Source: Dechloromonas sp.
GTDB lineage: Bacteria > Pseudomonadota > Gammaproteobacteria > Burkholderiales > Rhodocyclaceae
Length of the DNA: 14,559 nt
Direction of reading: 5' to 3'
Assembly (NCBI GenBank): GCA_017302355.1
Contig: JAFLDQ010000084.1
Span: 1 to 14,559 of the forward strand
Shown: piece after piece, positions 1-8,917 of the stretch
Position numbering within the stretch: position 1 is the first letter of the stretch
Layout: every line of letters starts with the position of its first letter
Position numbers and translations under genes: made by a program
The notes under the pieces: model-generated
The model's database searches: none
The model's input: only the letters and a program-made list of their open reading frames with translations
What the model was told of the DNA's origin: nothing

Positions 1-747
1 GACGACGATGGCGCGGCGGTCGTCCGGCGCCGGATGGCGGTCCGGGCGCCGCGAGCGGAAGCGGCCGACCAGCATCTGCCGCTTGCCGGCGAAGCCTGGG
101 CGCTTTTCGAGGTCGAACTCGGCGGTGGCCAGCGCTTCGCGCACCTGGCCGGCGACCGACCAGGTGGCCAGCGTGGCGCCCGGCACGGCCAGGCGGGCCA
201 GGGCCTTGCACAGGTAGGGCGACCACAGTTCCGGGTTCCTGGCCGGCGCAAAGCCGTCGAGGAAAAACGCGTCCACGGCGGCGTCGATCTCGCGCAGTTG
301 CGTCGTCGCATCACCGAAGACGAGGGTCAGGATGACGCGGTCGCCGTCGAGATGTAGCCGGTGGATGCCGGGCGTCAGCGGCGGCCAGTGCTGGCGGAGG
401 AGGGCGGCAAGGTCGGCGAACTCCGGCCACGCCTGCTGGGCGACGGCGAGGCCGGGTGCGGTCAACGGGTGTTTCTCGATCGAAACGAAATGCAGCCGGC
501 GGCAGCGGCGGGGGTCGGCTTGCCACGCCTGCCACGTGGCAAGAAAATTCAGGCCGAGTCCGAATCCGGTCTCGAGAACGACGAAGCGCTCTCTGTCCTG
601 CCAGCGCGCCGGCAGGTCGTTGCCGCCGAGGAAAACATGGCGCGCCTGCGCCGGCCCGCCGTGGGTCGAGTGGTAGACATCGCCGAAGGCGGAAGAGAAT
701 GGGGTGCCGTCGGGCGTGAATTCGAGGCGGGCGGGCTGCAGGGGCAT
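1..747 (-). CDS. mnmC: MnmC, tRNA mnm5s2U biosynthesis bifunctional protein, N-terminal methyltransferase part (partial)
   Basis: The 249 residues visible are the SAM-dependent methyltransferase half of MnmC, which methylates the aminomethyl group of nm5s2U at the wobble position of certain tRNAs. Family signatures are clear: [20 protein letters not shown] near residues 24-43, the SAM-binding [12 protein letters not shown] at about 58-69, and the acidic motif [16 protein letters not shown] further on, where the Asp-Gly-Phe-Ala-Pro stretch is diagnostic. The last residues, RRAIVV, are where the C-terminal FAD-dependent oxidoreductase domain of the fused enzyme normally begins its Rossmann strand. 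The gene therefore most likely continues off the left edge as the usual fusion of about 650 residues; that second half is not seen. The start ATG (747-745) matches the family N-terminus. It diverges from the diguanylate cyclase gene across 118 bases. Confidence 0.93.
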   Translation of the reverse strand, partial: MPLQPARLEFTPDGTPFSSAFGDVYHSTHGGPAQARHVFLGGNDLPARWQDRERFVVLETGFGLGLNFLATWQAWQADPRRCRRLHFVSIEKHPLTAPGLAVAQQAWPEFADLAALLRQHWPPLTPGIHRLHLDGDRVILTLVFGDATTQLREIDAAVDAFFLDGFAPARNPELWSPYLCKALARLAVPGATLATWSVAGQVREALATAEFDLEKRPGFAGKRQMLVGRFRSRRPDRHPAPDDRRAIVV

Positions 748-814
748 GGAAGCGATTCTAACCCGCCGGATGCGCGGGGCCGGCGCGGCGCGGGGTGGGG
801 CAGGCAAGCGCCGT

Positions 815-842
815 TTGCAACTGGCAACGACAGGTCCATAAT
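815..842 (+). promoter_or_regulatory. Candidate sigma-70 promoter for the diguanylate cyclase
   Basis: TTGCAA (815-820) is followed by a 16-base spacer and CATAAT (837-842), which matches five of six bases of the -10 consensus. Transcription would begin near 849, giving a leader of about 17 bases that still holds the GGGGA ribosome-binding site (856-860). It lies in the divergent mnmC/cyclase gap. Confidence 0.4.
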
Positions 843-865
843 CCGCGGGAACCCTGGGGAACAAG

Positions 866-2533
866 ATGCGCTCGAGACTGGCTCGCTACCTGCTGACACT
901 GATCCTCCCGTCCGGACTGCTCTGCGTGATCTTCGTTTCCTCGCTGCACCGCGAGGACCAGGTCAGGGTCAGGGAGAGCCTGGAGGCGGCCGAGGAATTG
1001 CGCCTGGTCGCCGGCGCGCGCTCCCTGGCCGGCGATGTCGAGATGCTTGCCGGCGACATCCGCCTGATGGCCAGCCTGCCCAGCCTTGGCGCGATTCTCG
1101 ACAAGGGCGATGCCGCATCGCTTGCCGCCTTCACGGCCGATCTGGTGGCGCTTTCCGGGAGTCGCCGGATCTATGACAAGTTGCGCTGGATCGACGAGAA
1201 GGGAATGGAGCGTGTCCGCGTCGACTTTGTTCACAACCAGCCCGTCGTCGTTCCCGCGGAGCGACTGCAGGACAAGGCGCAGCGTTACTTTTTCATCGAC
1301 ACGATGCGGCTGGCGCCGGGCGAGATCTATGTGTCGCCGCTCGATCTCAACGTCGACCGGGGCCGTGTCGAGACGCCGCTCAAGCCGACGCTGCGGCTCG
1401 GCATGCCGGTCAGCGATCGGGCGGGCCGTCCGCGCGGAATCGTGCTGGTCAACTATTTCGGGCGTCACCTGCTCGACAAGTTTGCCGACGTCACCGAAGC
1501 CAAGGAAGGCGGGGTGCGGGTCAGTCTGCTCAACCGCGACGGATACTGGCTGATCGCGCCGCAGGCGGGAGACGAATGGGGTTTCATGCTCGGGCGCAAG
1601 GAGCACTTCGGGACGCGTTTCCCCGAAGCCTGGACGCGTATTTCGGCCGGCGAGCACGGGCAGTTCGAGGATGACGATGGATTGTGGTCGTTCAACACCG
1701 TGCGTCCGCTGACCATGGGGATGGTCTCGGGAGCAGGTGCGCCGGTGGCCGGTTCCGGCGCCTCGGCGCCGATCGGCGCCGGCCAGTATGTCTGGAAGGT
1801 CGTGTCGCGGATTCCCCCCGACCTGCTGATGCGGGCGGGAAATCGCAGTCTCGGCGGCTGGATACTGATCACGCTGCTCTTCATGGGCGCGCTTCTCGCC
1901 GGCGCCTTTGTCCTGGCGCGAGCCAATCAACGGCGCGATGCCATGGCCGAGACCCTGCGGGGGTTGAATCGCCGGCTCGAGGAGAGGGTGCGCCAGCGCA
2001 CCGAGGAACTGCTGCAGCAGGCGATTCGCGATCCGCTGACCGGCCTGTTCAACCGGCGTTACCTGGACGAGACGCTGCCGCGGGAAGTCCATCGCGCCCT
2101 GCGCGAGGAAGAGCCGCTGGCCGTGGTGATGATCGACCTGGATCATTTCAAGCGCTTCAATGACCGCTGGGGGCACGAGGCCGGCGACATCGTGCTGCTC
2201 GGGGTCGCCGAGGCGCTGCTCGATGGATTGCGGGCGTCGGACATCGCCTGCCGCTACGGCGGCGAGGAACTGCTCGTCGTCATGCCCGGCGCGGATGCCG
2301 ACGAGGCGGTGCGGCGGATCGCCGCGATCGCCGCGCGGGCGCGCACTGTGGGCGCCCGGGTGATGGGGCGCGAGATCGAGGCCATCACCTTTTCGGCCGG
2401 TGTGGCGACCGTTCCCGAAAACGGCGACAGCGCCGAAGTCCTGGTGCGCGCCGCCGACCGCGCGCTGTACATGGCCAAGGAGACGGGTCGCGACCGCATC
2501 GTGGTGGCGCATTCCCCCGGCGCGGCGGAATGA
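866..2533 (+). CDS. Membrane-bound diguanylate cyclase with periplasmic dCache-like sensor and GGDEF domain
   Basis: This 555-residue protein should make cyclic di-GMP from two GTP in response to an extracytoplasmic ligand. A first membrane segment spans about residues 8-25. A periplasmic region of roughly 300 residues follows and has the layout of a double-Cache sensor ([20 protein letters not shown], later [21 protein letters not shown]). A second membrane helix runs from about 330 to 352. A short coiled-coil linker ([20 protein letters not shown]) then leads into GGDEF. The output domain begins with [13 protein letters not shown] (388-400). The active-site loop is GGEEL (465-469), an accepted active variant, and the inhibitory I-site RASD (456-459) sits exactly five residues before it, so product feedback is expected. 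No EAL domain is present. The start is supported by GGGGA five bases upstream. The gene stands alone, so the signal sensed is unknown. Confidence 0.93.
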   Translation: MRSRLARYLLTLILPSGLLCVIFVSSLHREDQVRVRESLEAAEELRLVAGARSLAGDVEMLAGDIRLMASLPSLGAILDKGDAASLAAFTADLVALSGSRRIYDKLRWIDEKGMERVRVDFVHNQPVVVPAERLQDKAQRYFFIDTMRLAPGEIYVSPLDLNVDRGRVETPLKPTLRLGMPVSDRAGRPRGIVLVNYFGRHLLDKFADVTEAKEGGVRVSLLNRDGYWLIAPQAGDEWGFMLGRKEHFGTRFPEAWTRISAGEHGQFEDDDGLWSFNTVRPLTMGMVSGAGAPVAGSGASAPIGAGQYVWKVVSRIPPDLLMRAGNRSLGGWILITLLFMGALLAGAFVLARANQRRDAMAETLRGLNRRLEERVRQRTEELLQQAIRDPLTGLFNRRYLDETLPREVHRALREEEPLAVVMIDLDHFKRFNDRWGHEAGDIVLLGVAEALLDGLRASDIACRYGGEELLVVMPGADADEAVRRIAAIAARARTVGARVMGREIEAITFSAGVATVPENGDSAEVLVRAADRALYMAKETGRDRIVVAHSPGAAE

Positions 2534-2716
2534 GTGCGTCCCGGGTGGCCGGGTGCGGGGATGTCCGGCCGGCGGCCGGGTGCGCTGCGGTGACGGCTCG
2601 CGCAGGAAGCGGTGCGTGCGGTGGATGGGGAATCCGCCGTTGGCCCGCGCGGCGCTGCGCACTACGCGGTGGTCCGCCACGCGCTCGATGGCAACCCGAG
2701 AAGGGCGGATCCGCCT

Positions 2717-3517
2717 CTATGCCAACGCCGAAATGACGTCGACCATGATGAGCACGCGGGGTATGCCCCTCCTCGACCAGCGCCGGAACGGGCGGGCCAG
2801 CGCCGCGAGTCTCCGCAGCAGCGGCAGGGCGCGGCGGATGATCGCCATGATCTCCGGATCGGGATTGGCGGCGCGGTAGCGGTCGATCAGTTGCGGCAGC
2901 AATTGCCGCGCCTCGCTTTCACCGATCGGGCCGCTCAGCGGAATCGAGTTGAGAAACAGGACGAGATCGGCGGCCTGCGTCACCTCCAGCGGCATGATCT
3001 CGCCGAAATCTTCCTCGAAGTCGATGCGGTAGCTGACGCCATCGTGCAGCGTGACGTTCCGGATCTGCGCGCCGCCGTGCCAGTGGCCGGCCCGGTGGAA
3101 TTCGCCGAGTTCGGCGGCCAGGCGCGGCAGTTCGCGGCGCCAGGTTTCCGGCGTCCAACTCCTCAGTTGCGTCTGCACGACCGTGCCGCAGTAGTCAAGG
3201 ACGAAGAACCCGGCAGTCACGAGAGCGACCCGCGGCACGCGAATGCCGGCGGCCGCCAGGTCACGCAGCCGGGTTGCCTCGAACTCCATGCTGCTGGTCG
3301 CGTTGGCGAGCGCCAGCGTTTGCAGCGGCAGGCGCTGCCCGGTGAGACGCCTGACCAGCCAGCGCATGAACAGCATCTGGATCAGCCGGCGCGGCCTTGC
3401 CGCAAGGCGTTTGACGACGTAGCGCCGGCCGTCGTGCGCGAAGACGTGCGTGCGGCTCGAATCGGCCGCCAGGGCCGCGCGCGCGGCGGCTTCCAGCGCG
3501 ACCGGATCCCCGTTCAC
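2717..3517 (-). CDS. Kinase-fold protein of the WaaP/BUD32-like type, catalytic loop atypical
   Basis: This protein of about 266 residues has a protein-kinase-like layout. The beta-3 lysine lies in YVVKRL (Lys36), a candidate helix-C glutamate in MEFEATRL (Glu80), the catalytic-loop region is HWHGGAQIRN (145-154) and the metal-binding motif is IDFEED (Asp166). The order resembles lipopolysaccharide core (Kdo/heptose) kinases and BUD32-like proteins, so phosphorylation of an envelope sugar or small substrate is possible, but the substrate is unknown. The loop has Gly149 where HxD kinases carry the catalytic aspartate, while Asn154 and Asp166 are kept. It may be a divergent active family or a pseudokinase. 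The gene starts 58 bases after lysS and is probably co-transcribed with it. The GTG at 3517 is preferred because it begins the conserved-looking region; another in-frame GTG at 3568 is possible. Neither has a strong ribosome-binding site. Confidence 0.72.
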   Translation of the reverse strand: MNGDPVALEAAARAALAADSSRTHVFAHDGRRYVVKRLAARPRRLIQMLFMRWLVRRLTGQRLPLQTLALANATSSMEFEATRLRDLAAAGIRVPRVALVTAGFFVLDYCGTVVQTQLRSWTPETWRRELPRLAAELGEFHRAGHWHGGAQIRNVTLHDGVSYRIDFEEDFGEIMPLEVTQAADLVLFLNSIPLSGPIGESEARQLLPQLIDRYRAANPDPEIMAIIRRALPLLRRLAALARPFRRWSRRGIPRVLIMVDVISALA

Positions 3518-3575
3518 GGCAGCCGGATGCCTGGGCGAGGGCCGGCGAGACCCGCCCGCGGGGCGCACTCGCCCA

Positions 3576-5078
<1,503 letters not shown>

Positions 5079-5105
5079 GAAGGATCCTCGGGAAATGGGG
5101 TCTGC

Positions 5106-5119
5106 CGCGGTCGACCGCG
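5106..5119. repeat. 14-base perfect palindrome in the lysS leader
   Basis: CGCGGTCGACCGCG reads the same on both strands and lies 28 to 41 bases upstream of the lysS start. It could be an operator half-site pair or simply chance in GC-rich DNA. No T-run follows on the lysS strand, so a terminator is unlikely. Confidence 0.35.
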
Positions 5120-5232
5120 TAAAACGCTGAATTTTCGCCGATTTCACCCGACCGGAACAAGCATGCCCGAATTTTTCGGGTGGCGCCGGAAGGCGGCGGC
5201 CGGCGCGCCGCCGTTTCTGGCCGCGCTGTCTG

Positions 5233-5260
5233 CTGTCAGCGGCGGCGGCAGTGAGATAAT
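5233..5260 (+). promoter_or_regulatory. Candidate promoter for the HdeA-like gene, extended -10
   Basis: CTGTCA (5233-5238), a 16-base spacer and GATAAT (5255-5260) form a sigma-70-like pair. The TG at 5252-5253, one base before the -10 hexamer, makes it an extended -10 element. Transcription would start near 5267, leaving a leader of about 86 bases. Confidence 0.45.
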
Positions 5261-5352
5261 TGCGCCGTGGAAACCTCGTCGGGTTCTCACGGCCGGCCGC
5301 CAGGCGGGGGATTCCACCGGTGGCCGGAGATCGACGGGAAAGGAATATCCGT

Positions 5353-5700
5353 ATGGCCAGACCTTGGCAACTGATTGGCGTCCTGTGCTCCGGCATCTTT
5401 CTGGGTTCGGCCGTCGCCGCACCGCTCAACATCCTGGGCTTTGACGACATGTCGTGTACTGCCTGGAGCGCTTCCCGGGACGACGCGGAGCAGCGGCAGA
5501 TCTACGTGGTCTGGATCCGCGGGCTCCTGACCGGACACAATTACGGCCAGCAGAGCCAGCAGGTATCGAGCATTTCCAGCGCCACGATCGATAATTTCGT
5601 CAATCGCTACTGCAGCCAGAACCCCAGGGGCGACTTCAGCGACGCGGCATTCCGCCTGAGCGACGAGTTCTCTGGCCGCAACCGGCCGATCAGGAAATGA
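5353..5700 (+). CDS. Small secreted HdeA-like protein
   Basis: The product has 115 residues, with a signal peptide ([23 protein letters not shown]) likely cleaved after Ala22 or Ala23. The mature chain of about 92 residues has exactly two cysteines, Cys35 in DDMSCTAW and Cys87 in NRYCSQNP. This spacing resembles HdeA/HdeB-type periplasmic proteins, in which the pair forms a disulfide and the protein acts as an acid-stress chaperone. The segment [13 protein letters not shown] between the cysteines is a further resemblance, but overall similarity is modest. Function is therefore inferred only at the level of a periplasmic disulfide-bonded small protein. The ATG at 5353 follows AAAGGA at a suitable distance. 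The gene diverges from lysS and converges on the hydrolase, so it is probably transcribed alone. Confidence 0.75.
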   Translation: MARPWQLIGVLCSGIFLGSAVAAPLNILGFDDMSCTAWSASRDDAEQRQIYVVWIRGLLTGHNYGQQSQQVSSISSATIDNFVNRYCSQNPRGDFSDAAFRLSDEFSGRNRPIRK

Positions 5701-5741
5701 ACCCCGGTCCGCTCGGGTGGCGACCCCGGCGGCTGACGATT

Positions 5742-6587
5742 TCAGGCTGCCGCGCTGCTGCCCGATGACCGTGCGGGCGGGCGCCGGCGCACCGGCCTTT
5801 CCAGCCAGCGCGCCACCGTGCCGGCAGCCTCCTGCCATTTGTGTTCGAGCATCAGCATGTGGCCGCAGTCCGGGATGTAAGTCTCGCGGGCGCGCCAGCG
5901 CAATGCGGTATGACTCGTGGCGAAGGGCGGGAAGACCGCGTCGCGCTCGCCGCCGATCACCATGACTGGGAGCTGCGGCCGCGGGCGATGGCGCCTGATG
6001 CCGGCGACCAGCATGTCGGAGATGGCCCGGACGGATTCCGGTTGGATCAGATGCGCGAAGTCGAGGAGTTCTTCCGGCCGGGTCACCGGCGAGAAATAGA
6101 TGTCGCGCATCAGCGACAGGCTGGTCGGGCCGAGTTCGCCATGGTGGCTGAGCCGGGTGATCTCCGAGAACATCTCCGGGCGCTTCAAGGCAAGCCGCAT
6201 GATCGAGCCCCAGGTGCCGGTCGGCGGCACCGGCGCCATGAGCACCGCGGCGCGGGACGTGGTCTGCTCGAGCGCGCGCTCGATCACGCTGCAGCCCATC
6301 GAATGGCCGATCAGCACGGGTTCACCGGGCAGGCTGGCAATGACCTGGCGCAGGTCGGCGGCGTAGTCGTCGATGCCGAAGCGGTCGGCCTCGTCCTTGC
6401 CATCGCTCAGACCGTGACCGGAGAGGTCGAGCGCGTGGCAGTTGTAACCGAGCGCGGCGAAGTAGGGCATGAAATGGATGTCCCAGCAGCGCGAGTCCAT
6501 GTAGGCGCCGTGGACGAACAGCAGGTCGGGCGCATCGGTCCGCATCGTTGCCGGGCGGCGGCGGGTGTGTAGCTCGCGTGGGGGCAT
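5742..6587 (-). CDS. Alpha/beta hydrolase
   Basis: A 281-residue cytoplasmic hydrolase with a complete catalytic triad. LLFVHGAYMDSRCW (22-35) supplies the oxyanion-hole HG. The nucleophile elbow GHSMG (94-98) carries Ser96, Asp216 is in GGERDAVFP, and His243 is in PDCGHMLML. The strand-turn ALDLSGHGLSDG (52-63) is also typical of the fold. A cap insertion between about 125 and 200 would set substrate choice, which cannot be read from sequence; esterase, lipase or lactonase activity are all possible. No signal peptide is seen. The ATG at 6587 is preferred because GGAGA lies about eight bases upstream. An internal ATG at residue 15 is possible, and the longer upstream reading has only arginine-rich sequence without family resemblance. 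Its 3' end faces the HdeA-like gene across 41 bases. Confidence 0.88.
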   Translation of the reverse strand: MPPRELHTRRRPATMRTDAPDLLFVHGAYMDSRCWDIHFMPYFAALGYNCHALDLSGHGLSDGKDEADRFGIDDYAADLRQVIASLPGEPVLIGHSMGCSVIERALEQTTSRAAVLMAPVPPTGTWGSIMRLALKRPEMFSEITRLSHHGELGPTSLSLMRDIYFSPVTRPEELLDFAHLIQPESVRAISDMLVAGIRRHRPRPQLPVMVIGGERDAVFPPFATSHTALRWRARETYIPDCGHMLMLEHKWQEAAGTVARWLERPVRRRPPARSSGSSAAA

Positions 6588-7240
6588 CAGGTGGTCTCCG
6601 TATGGGGGGCGCGGGCGCTTTCCCGGCGACCCGTCCGCTGGATTGCGGAACGGGTCGAGGATGCGGGACTCGCGTCGCCGACGCGGCGCGAAGCGCGGCA
6701 ATCGCCGCAGCGATTGCGCGGATGAGCGACGAGGCGAGCGGCGCAAGGACGGGTCTTCATGCTTCGTGATCCGCGGGGCAGGCTAAGCGACCCGCAGTAG
6801 CGCAATTTTAAGCGTTGGCTGACCGTCGTGGCCGGGAAATTTTCCTCCGGCATGATCCACGCCGCCTCACCGATCTTCCGGCCGTTCTTCGCGGCGCGGC
6901 GTGCAGGCAGATCCGCCCGGGCCTCACGGCGAGGCTCCGCCGCCTTGTTGCAACCGATCGGGGTTCCGCCCGCGGGCTGGCCGCTACCCGCGACTTGGCG
7001 CATGGCGGCAAGGCAGACGCCGACTGCGCTGGTTCAGGCGAACGGGTCGAGCAGCGATCTTCCGGACGCCGCCCGGGGGCGGTGGCGCAGAAGTCTTCGA
7101 TGATCGCCGTCGAGCGATGTGTGCAAGGTCGGGATCAGCGGCAGAGCACCGCAGCGGTCGACGGTCAGGATGGGCCGCTTTTCGCCGCCAGGCGCGCCAG
7201 CGTTCGCCGGTGGCGCAGGGCTTTTGTTCGACCGCCTGGA
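6588..7240. other. 653-base interval without a supported gene
   Basis: This stretch lies upstream of the hydrolase and downstream of the rhodanese gene. All six frames give only arginine/alanine-rich readings with no domain I recognise and no convincing start. There is an AT-richer patch at about 6803-6845, including ATTTTA at 6805-6810 (a TAAAAT -10-like box on the minus strand) and an imperfect inverted repeat around GCCGGGAAA and CTCCGGC (6831-6852). It may hold the hydrolase promoter and leader, or a gene decayed beyond recognition. Confidence 0.4.
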
Positions 7241-7735
7241 TCAGCAAGTCTTCCCGGCGCGGCAGGCGGCAATGCTCTGGGCGGCCGGCACGACGGCTCC
7301 GCCGCTGCCGATCCAGCCCTTGATGCCGTTCCGGACGTTATAGACCTTGCCCTGCGCCGCCTGCTGCGACAGCAGCTGGCTGACCGGTCTGGTCCGGTTG
7401 CCGGAACGGCAGATGACGACGACGGGATCGCCGGGCCTGGCCAGAGGTTTCAGCTTTTCGAGCCAGGCCGCCGGGTCGGCGCGTCCGCGCTCGTCGAAAA
7501 AGGTCAACAGCTTGCTGCCGGGAACGATGCCGGTTTCTTCCCATTCGGGCTGGGTGCGGATGTCGATCACCGTCACCCCGCTGCTGATCAGTTGCGCCAG
7601 TTCGGCATTGCCGATGTCGATGACTTCGGCGCGGGCGAGCAGGGCGCACGGCGCCAGGCAAGCGAAGAGAAGGAAACGGCGCATGACAGAGTTCATCGAT
7701 CGGCGATCGCCAATCCACTTCCGGGTGCGAATCAT
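7241..7735 (-). CDS. Secreted rhodanese-like domain protein
   Basis: The single rhodanese domain runs from about residue 40 to 150. TVIDIRTQPEWEETGIVPGS (55-74) is the conserved entrance, and VVVICRSGNRT (105-115) is the active-site loop, with catalytic Cys109 followed by Arg and Gly in the usual positions. The last part, VYNVRNGIKGWIGSGGAVV, completes the fold. Such domains carry persulfide sulfur or act in redox protection; the partner here is unknown. A hydrophobic segment FLLFACLAPCALLARA (21-36) is a signal peptide, so it should act in the periplasm. The ATG at 7735 overlaps the DUF3617 stop as ATGA and has AGGGA upstream, suggesting translational coupling. In-frame ATGs at 7696 and 7684 would give a more compact signal peptide, so the true start is uncertain. 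Confidence 0.88.
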   Translation of the reverse strand: MIRTRKWIGDRRSMNSVMRRFLLFACLAPCALLARAEVIDIGNAELAQLISSGVTVIDIRTQPEWEETGIVPGSKLLTFFDERGRADPAAWLEKLKPLARPGDPVVVICRSGNRTRPVSQLLSQQAAQGKVYNVRNGIKGWIGSGGAVVPAAQSIAACRAGKTC

Positions 7736-8277
7736 GGCCGTCCCTGTTGCTGGCGTTTCATCATTTCGCGGACCTGCGGGTCCTTCATCATTTCCTGCAT
7801 GTTGCCGGCGTTCATCGGCGGCATTCCCGGCATCACGATGTCGCCGGGCTTCTGGCCCGGCTTGCAGGGGCCGAGCCAGCGCGCCTCCTGCGTCAGCTTC
7901 GTTTCGCTCATGCCTTGCTGCGGCGGGTCGTAGCGGACACGCATGTCGTTGCGGTAGGCGCTGTCGAAATTGCCGGTGATGACGGCGTCGGAAGTGGCCG
8001 TGACGCCGTCATGCTTGCATACCGAATGGATGGTCACCGCGCCGGCGCCGCGACTGACGTCCATCACCGGGCAATTGCTCTTTTCCCGGGCGCGTTCCTG
8101 CATCAGGTTGTCGCTGGCTTGATCGATGCACATCTGGATCGGCCCGCGCGCAGGTACTCCGGTCATCTCGGTCCGGATTTCCCAGAGGCCGGACTTGCGT
8201 CTGGGCAGATCCGCCGCGCCGGCGGTGGCTGCCAGCAGCGCGGCGAGGAGGGCGAGGCTGATGCGGGCGGTGTTCAT
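7732..8277 (-). CDS. Secreted DUF3617 family protein
   Basis: A 181-residue protein with a cleavable signal peptide (MNTARISLALLAALLAATAGAA, cleaved near residue 22). The mature part starts with the family hallmark RKSGLWEIRTEM, followed by a Cys in IQMCIDQAS, a second in SNCPV and a third in HSVCKHDG. The pattern of a Gly-Leu-Trp-Glu opening and paired cysteines defines DUF3617, a family of periplasmic proteins of unknown role common in proteobacteria. The C-terminal tail is rich in Met, Gln and Pro (MPGMPPMNAGNMQEMMKD), probably disordered. The ATG at 8277 has AGGGAG about nine bases upstream. The rhodanese gene follows with a four-base overlap, so the two are an operon and may share an envelope function. 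It diverges from yaeQ across 87 bases. Confidence 0.85.
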   Translation of the reverse strand: MNTARISLALLAALLAATAGAADLPRRKSGLWEIRTEMTGVPARGPIQMCIDQASDNLMQERAREKSNCPVMDVSRGAGAVTIHSVCKHDGVTATSDAVITGNFDSAYRNDMRVRYDPPQQGMSETKLTQEARWLGPCKPGQKPGDIVMPGMPPMNAGNMQEMMKDPQVREMMKRQQQGRP

Positions 8278-8334
8278 GGATCGGGCTCCCTGGCGTCAAT
8301 GGTTCTATCGTAGCCCGATTTGGCTCGGTCGACA

Positions 8335-8343
8335 TGGGATAAT
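8335..8343 (+). promoter_or_regulatory. Extended -10 element upstream of yaeQ
   Basis: TG at 8335-8336, one base, then GATAAT (8338-8343) forms an extended -10 box. I see no good -35. The start codon of the yaeQ remnant lies 22 bases downstream, with GGGGGA as the ribosome-binding site. Confidence 0.35.
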
Positions 8344-8364
8344 GCGGACAGTCAAGGGGGAGGC

Positions 8365-8864
8365 ATGGCGCTCAAATCGACGATCCACAAGGCGGAACTG
8401 CATCTCGCCGACCTCGACCGGGCTCATTTCGCCGACCATGCGCTGACCATCGCGCGCCACCCGTCGGAAACCGGCGAGCGCATGATGATCCGTCTGCTGG
8501 CCTTCGCGCTGAACGCCTCGCCGACGCTGGCGTTCGGGCGCGGGCTGTCGACCGACTCGGCGTCGGCCTGACCGACGAGAAGGCCATCCGCCGCGCCTGC
8601 AATCGTTCGCGCCGCGTCGTGGTGCTCAGCTACGGCGGGAGGAGCGCCGAAAACTGGTGGCAGCGGGTCGCAGGCAAGCTCGCCGGCCAGAAGAACCTGC
8701 GGGTTCTCGCATTCAGTCCCGGCGACTGCCTGGCGCTGACCGGCCTGGCGCGACGCAACATGCGCCTGTAATGCACGATTCAGGACGGCGCGATCTGGCT
8801 GGGCAGCGAAGACCGGCATGTCGAGGTGACGCCGCGGGTTCGGTTTCCGCTCGGGGAATGGTAG
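8365..8864 (+). pseudogene. yaeQ: yaeQ, disrupted by an internal frame-shifting deletion and a nonsense codon
   Basis: YaeQ is a conserved protein of about 180 residues with a PD-(D/E)XK nuclease-like fold and unsettled function. The first 64 codons from ATG 8365 match it well ([19 protein letters not shown], then [20 protein letters not shown] and FGRGLSTD). The frame then reads SASA and stops at TGA 8569-8571. From 8562, in another frame, the family sequence resumes as [13 protein letters not shown], then VVVLSYGGRSAENWW and KNLRVLAF. That frame is interrupted by TAA at 8769-8771, where a glutamine is expected before CTIQDGAIWLGSED, and ends at TAG 8862. About 20 residues around the expected DEPDLW region are missing at the junction near 8556-8562, so the lesion is a deletion of roughly 60 bases that also shifts frame. 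Two independent lesions indicate true decay rather than a single sequencing error. Confidence 0.88.
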
Positions 8865-8867
8865 AAT
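8859..8867 (+). promoter_or_regulatory. Extended -10 element for the OmpA-domain gene
   Basis: TG (8859-8860), one base, then TAGAAT (8862-8867) overlaps the last codons of the yaeQ remnant. The -35 region is poor. Transcription would begin near 8874, about 44 bases before the ATG at 8918. Confidence 0.35.
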
Positions 8868-8917
8868 GCCAAGCTGTTCCGGGGGGAGCCCGGCCAATTA
8901 CCTTGAGCGAGGCGAGC

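Noticed and set aside
748..765. TAGAAT just before the mnmC start as a leaderless promoter
   Set aside because: The box ends only seven bases before the ATG and there is no acceptable -35, so it is too weak to list as a feature.
758..2680. 640-residue minus-strand open frame antisense to the diguanylate cyclase
   Set aside because: It lies opposite a gene with full domain support, has low-complexity His/Arg/Pro-rich sequence and no recognisable domain. Long antisense frames are expected in GC-rich coding DNA.
2704..2715. Palindrome GGCGGATCCGCC between the cyclase and the kinase-like gene as a terminator
   Set aside because: It has no loop and no T-run, so it does not form a useful hairpin.
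5166..5180. Small hairpin CCCGAA-TTT-TTCGGG upstream of lysS as an attenuator
   Set aside because: Six pairs with a three-base loop and no leader peptide or alternative fold seen; it could be chance.
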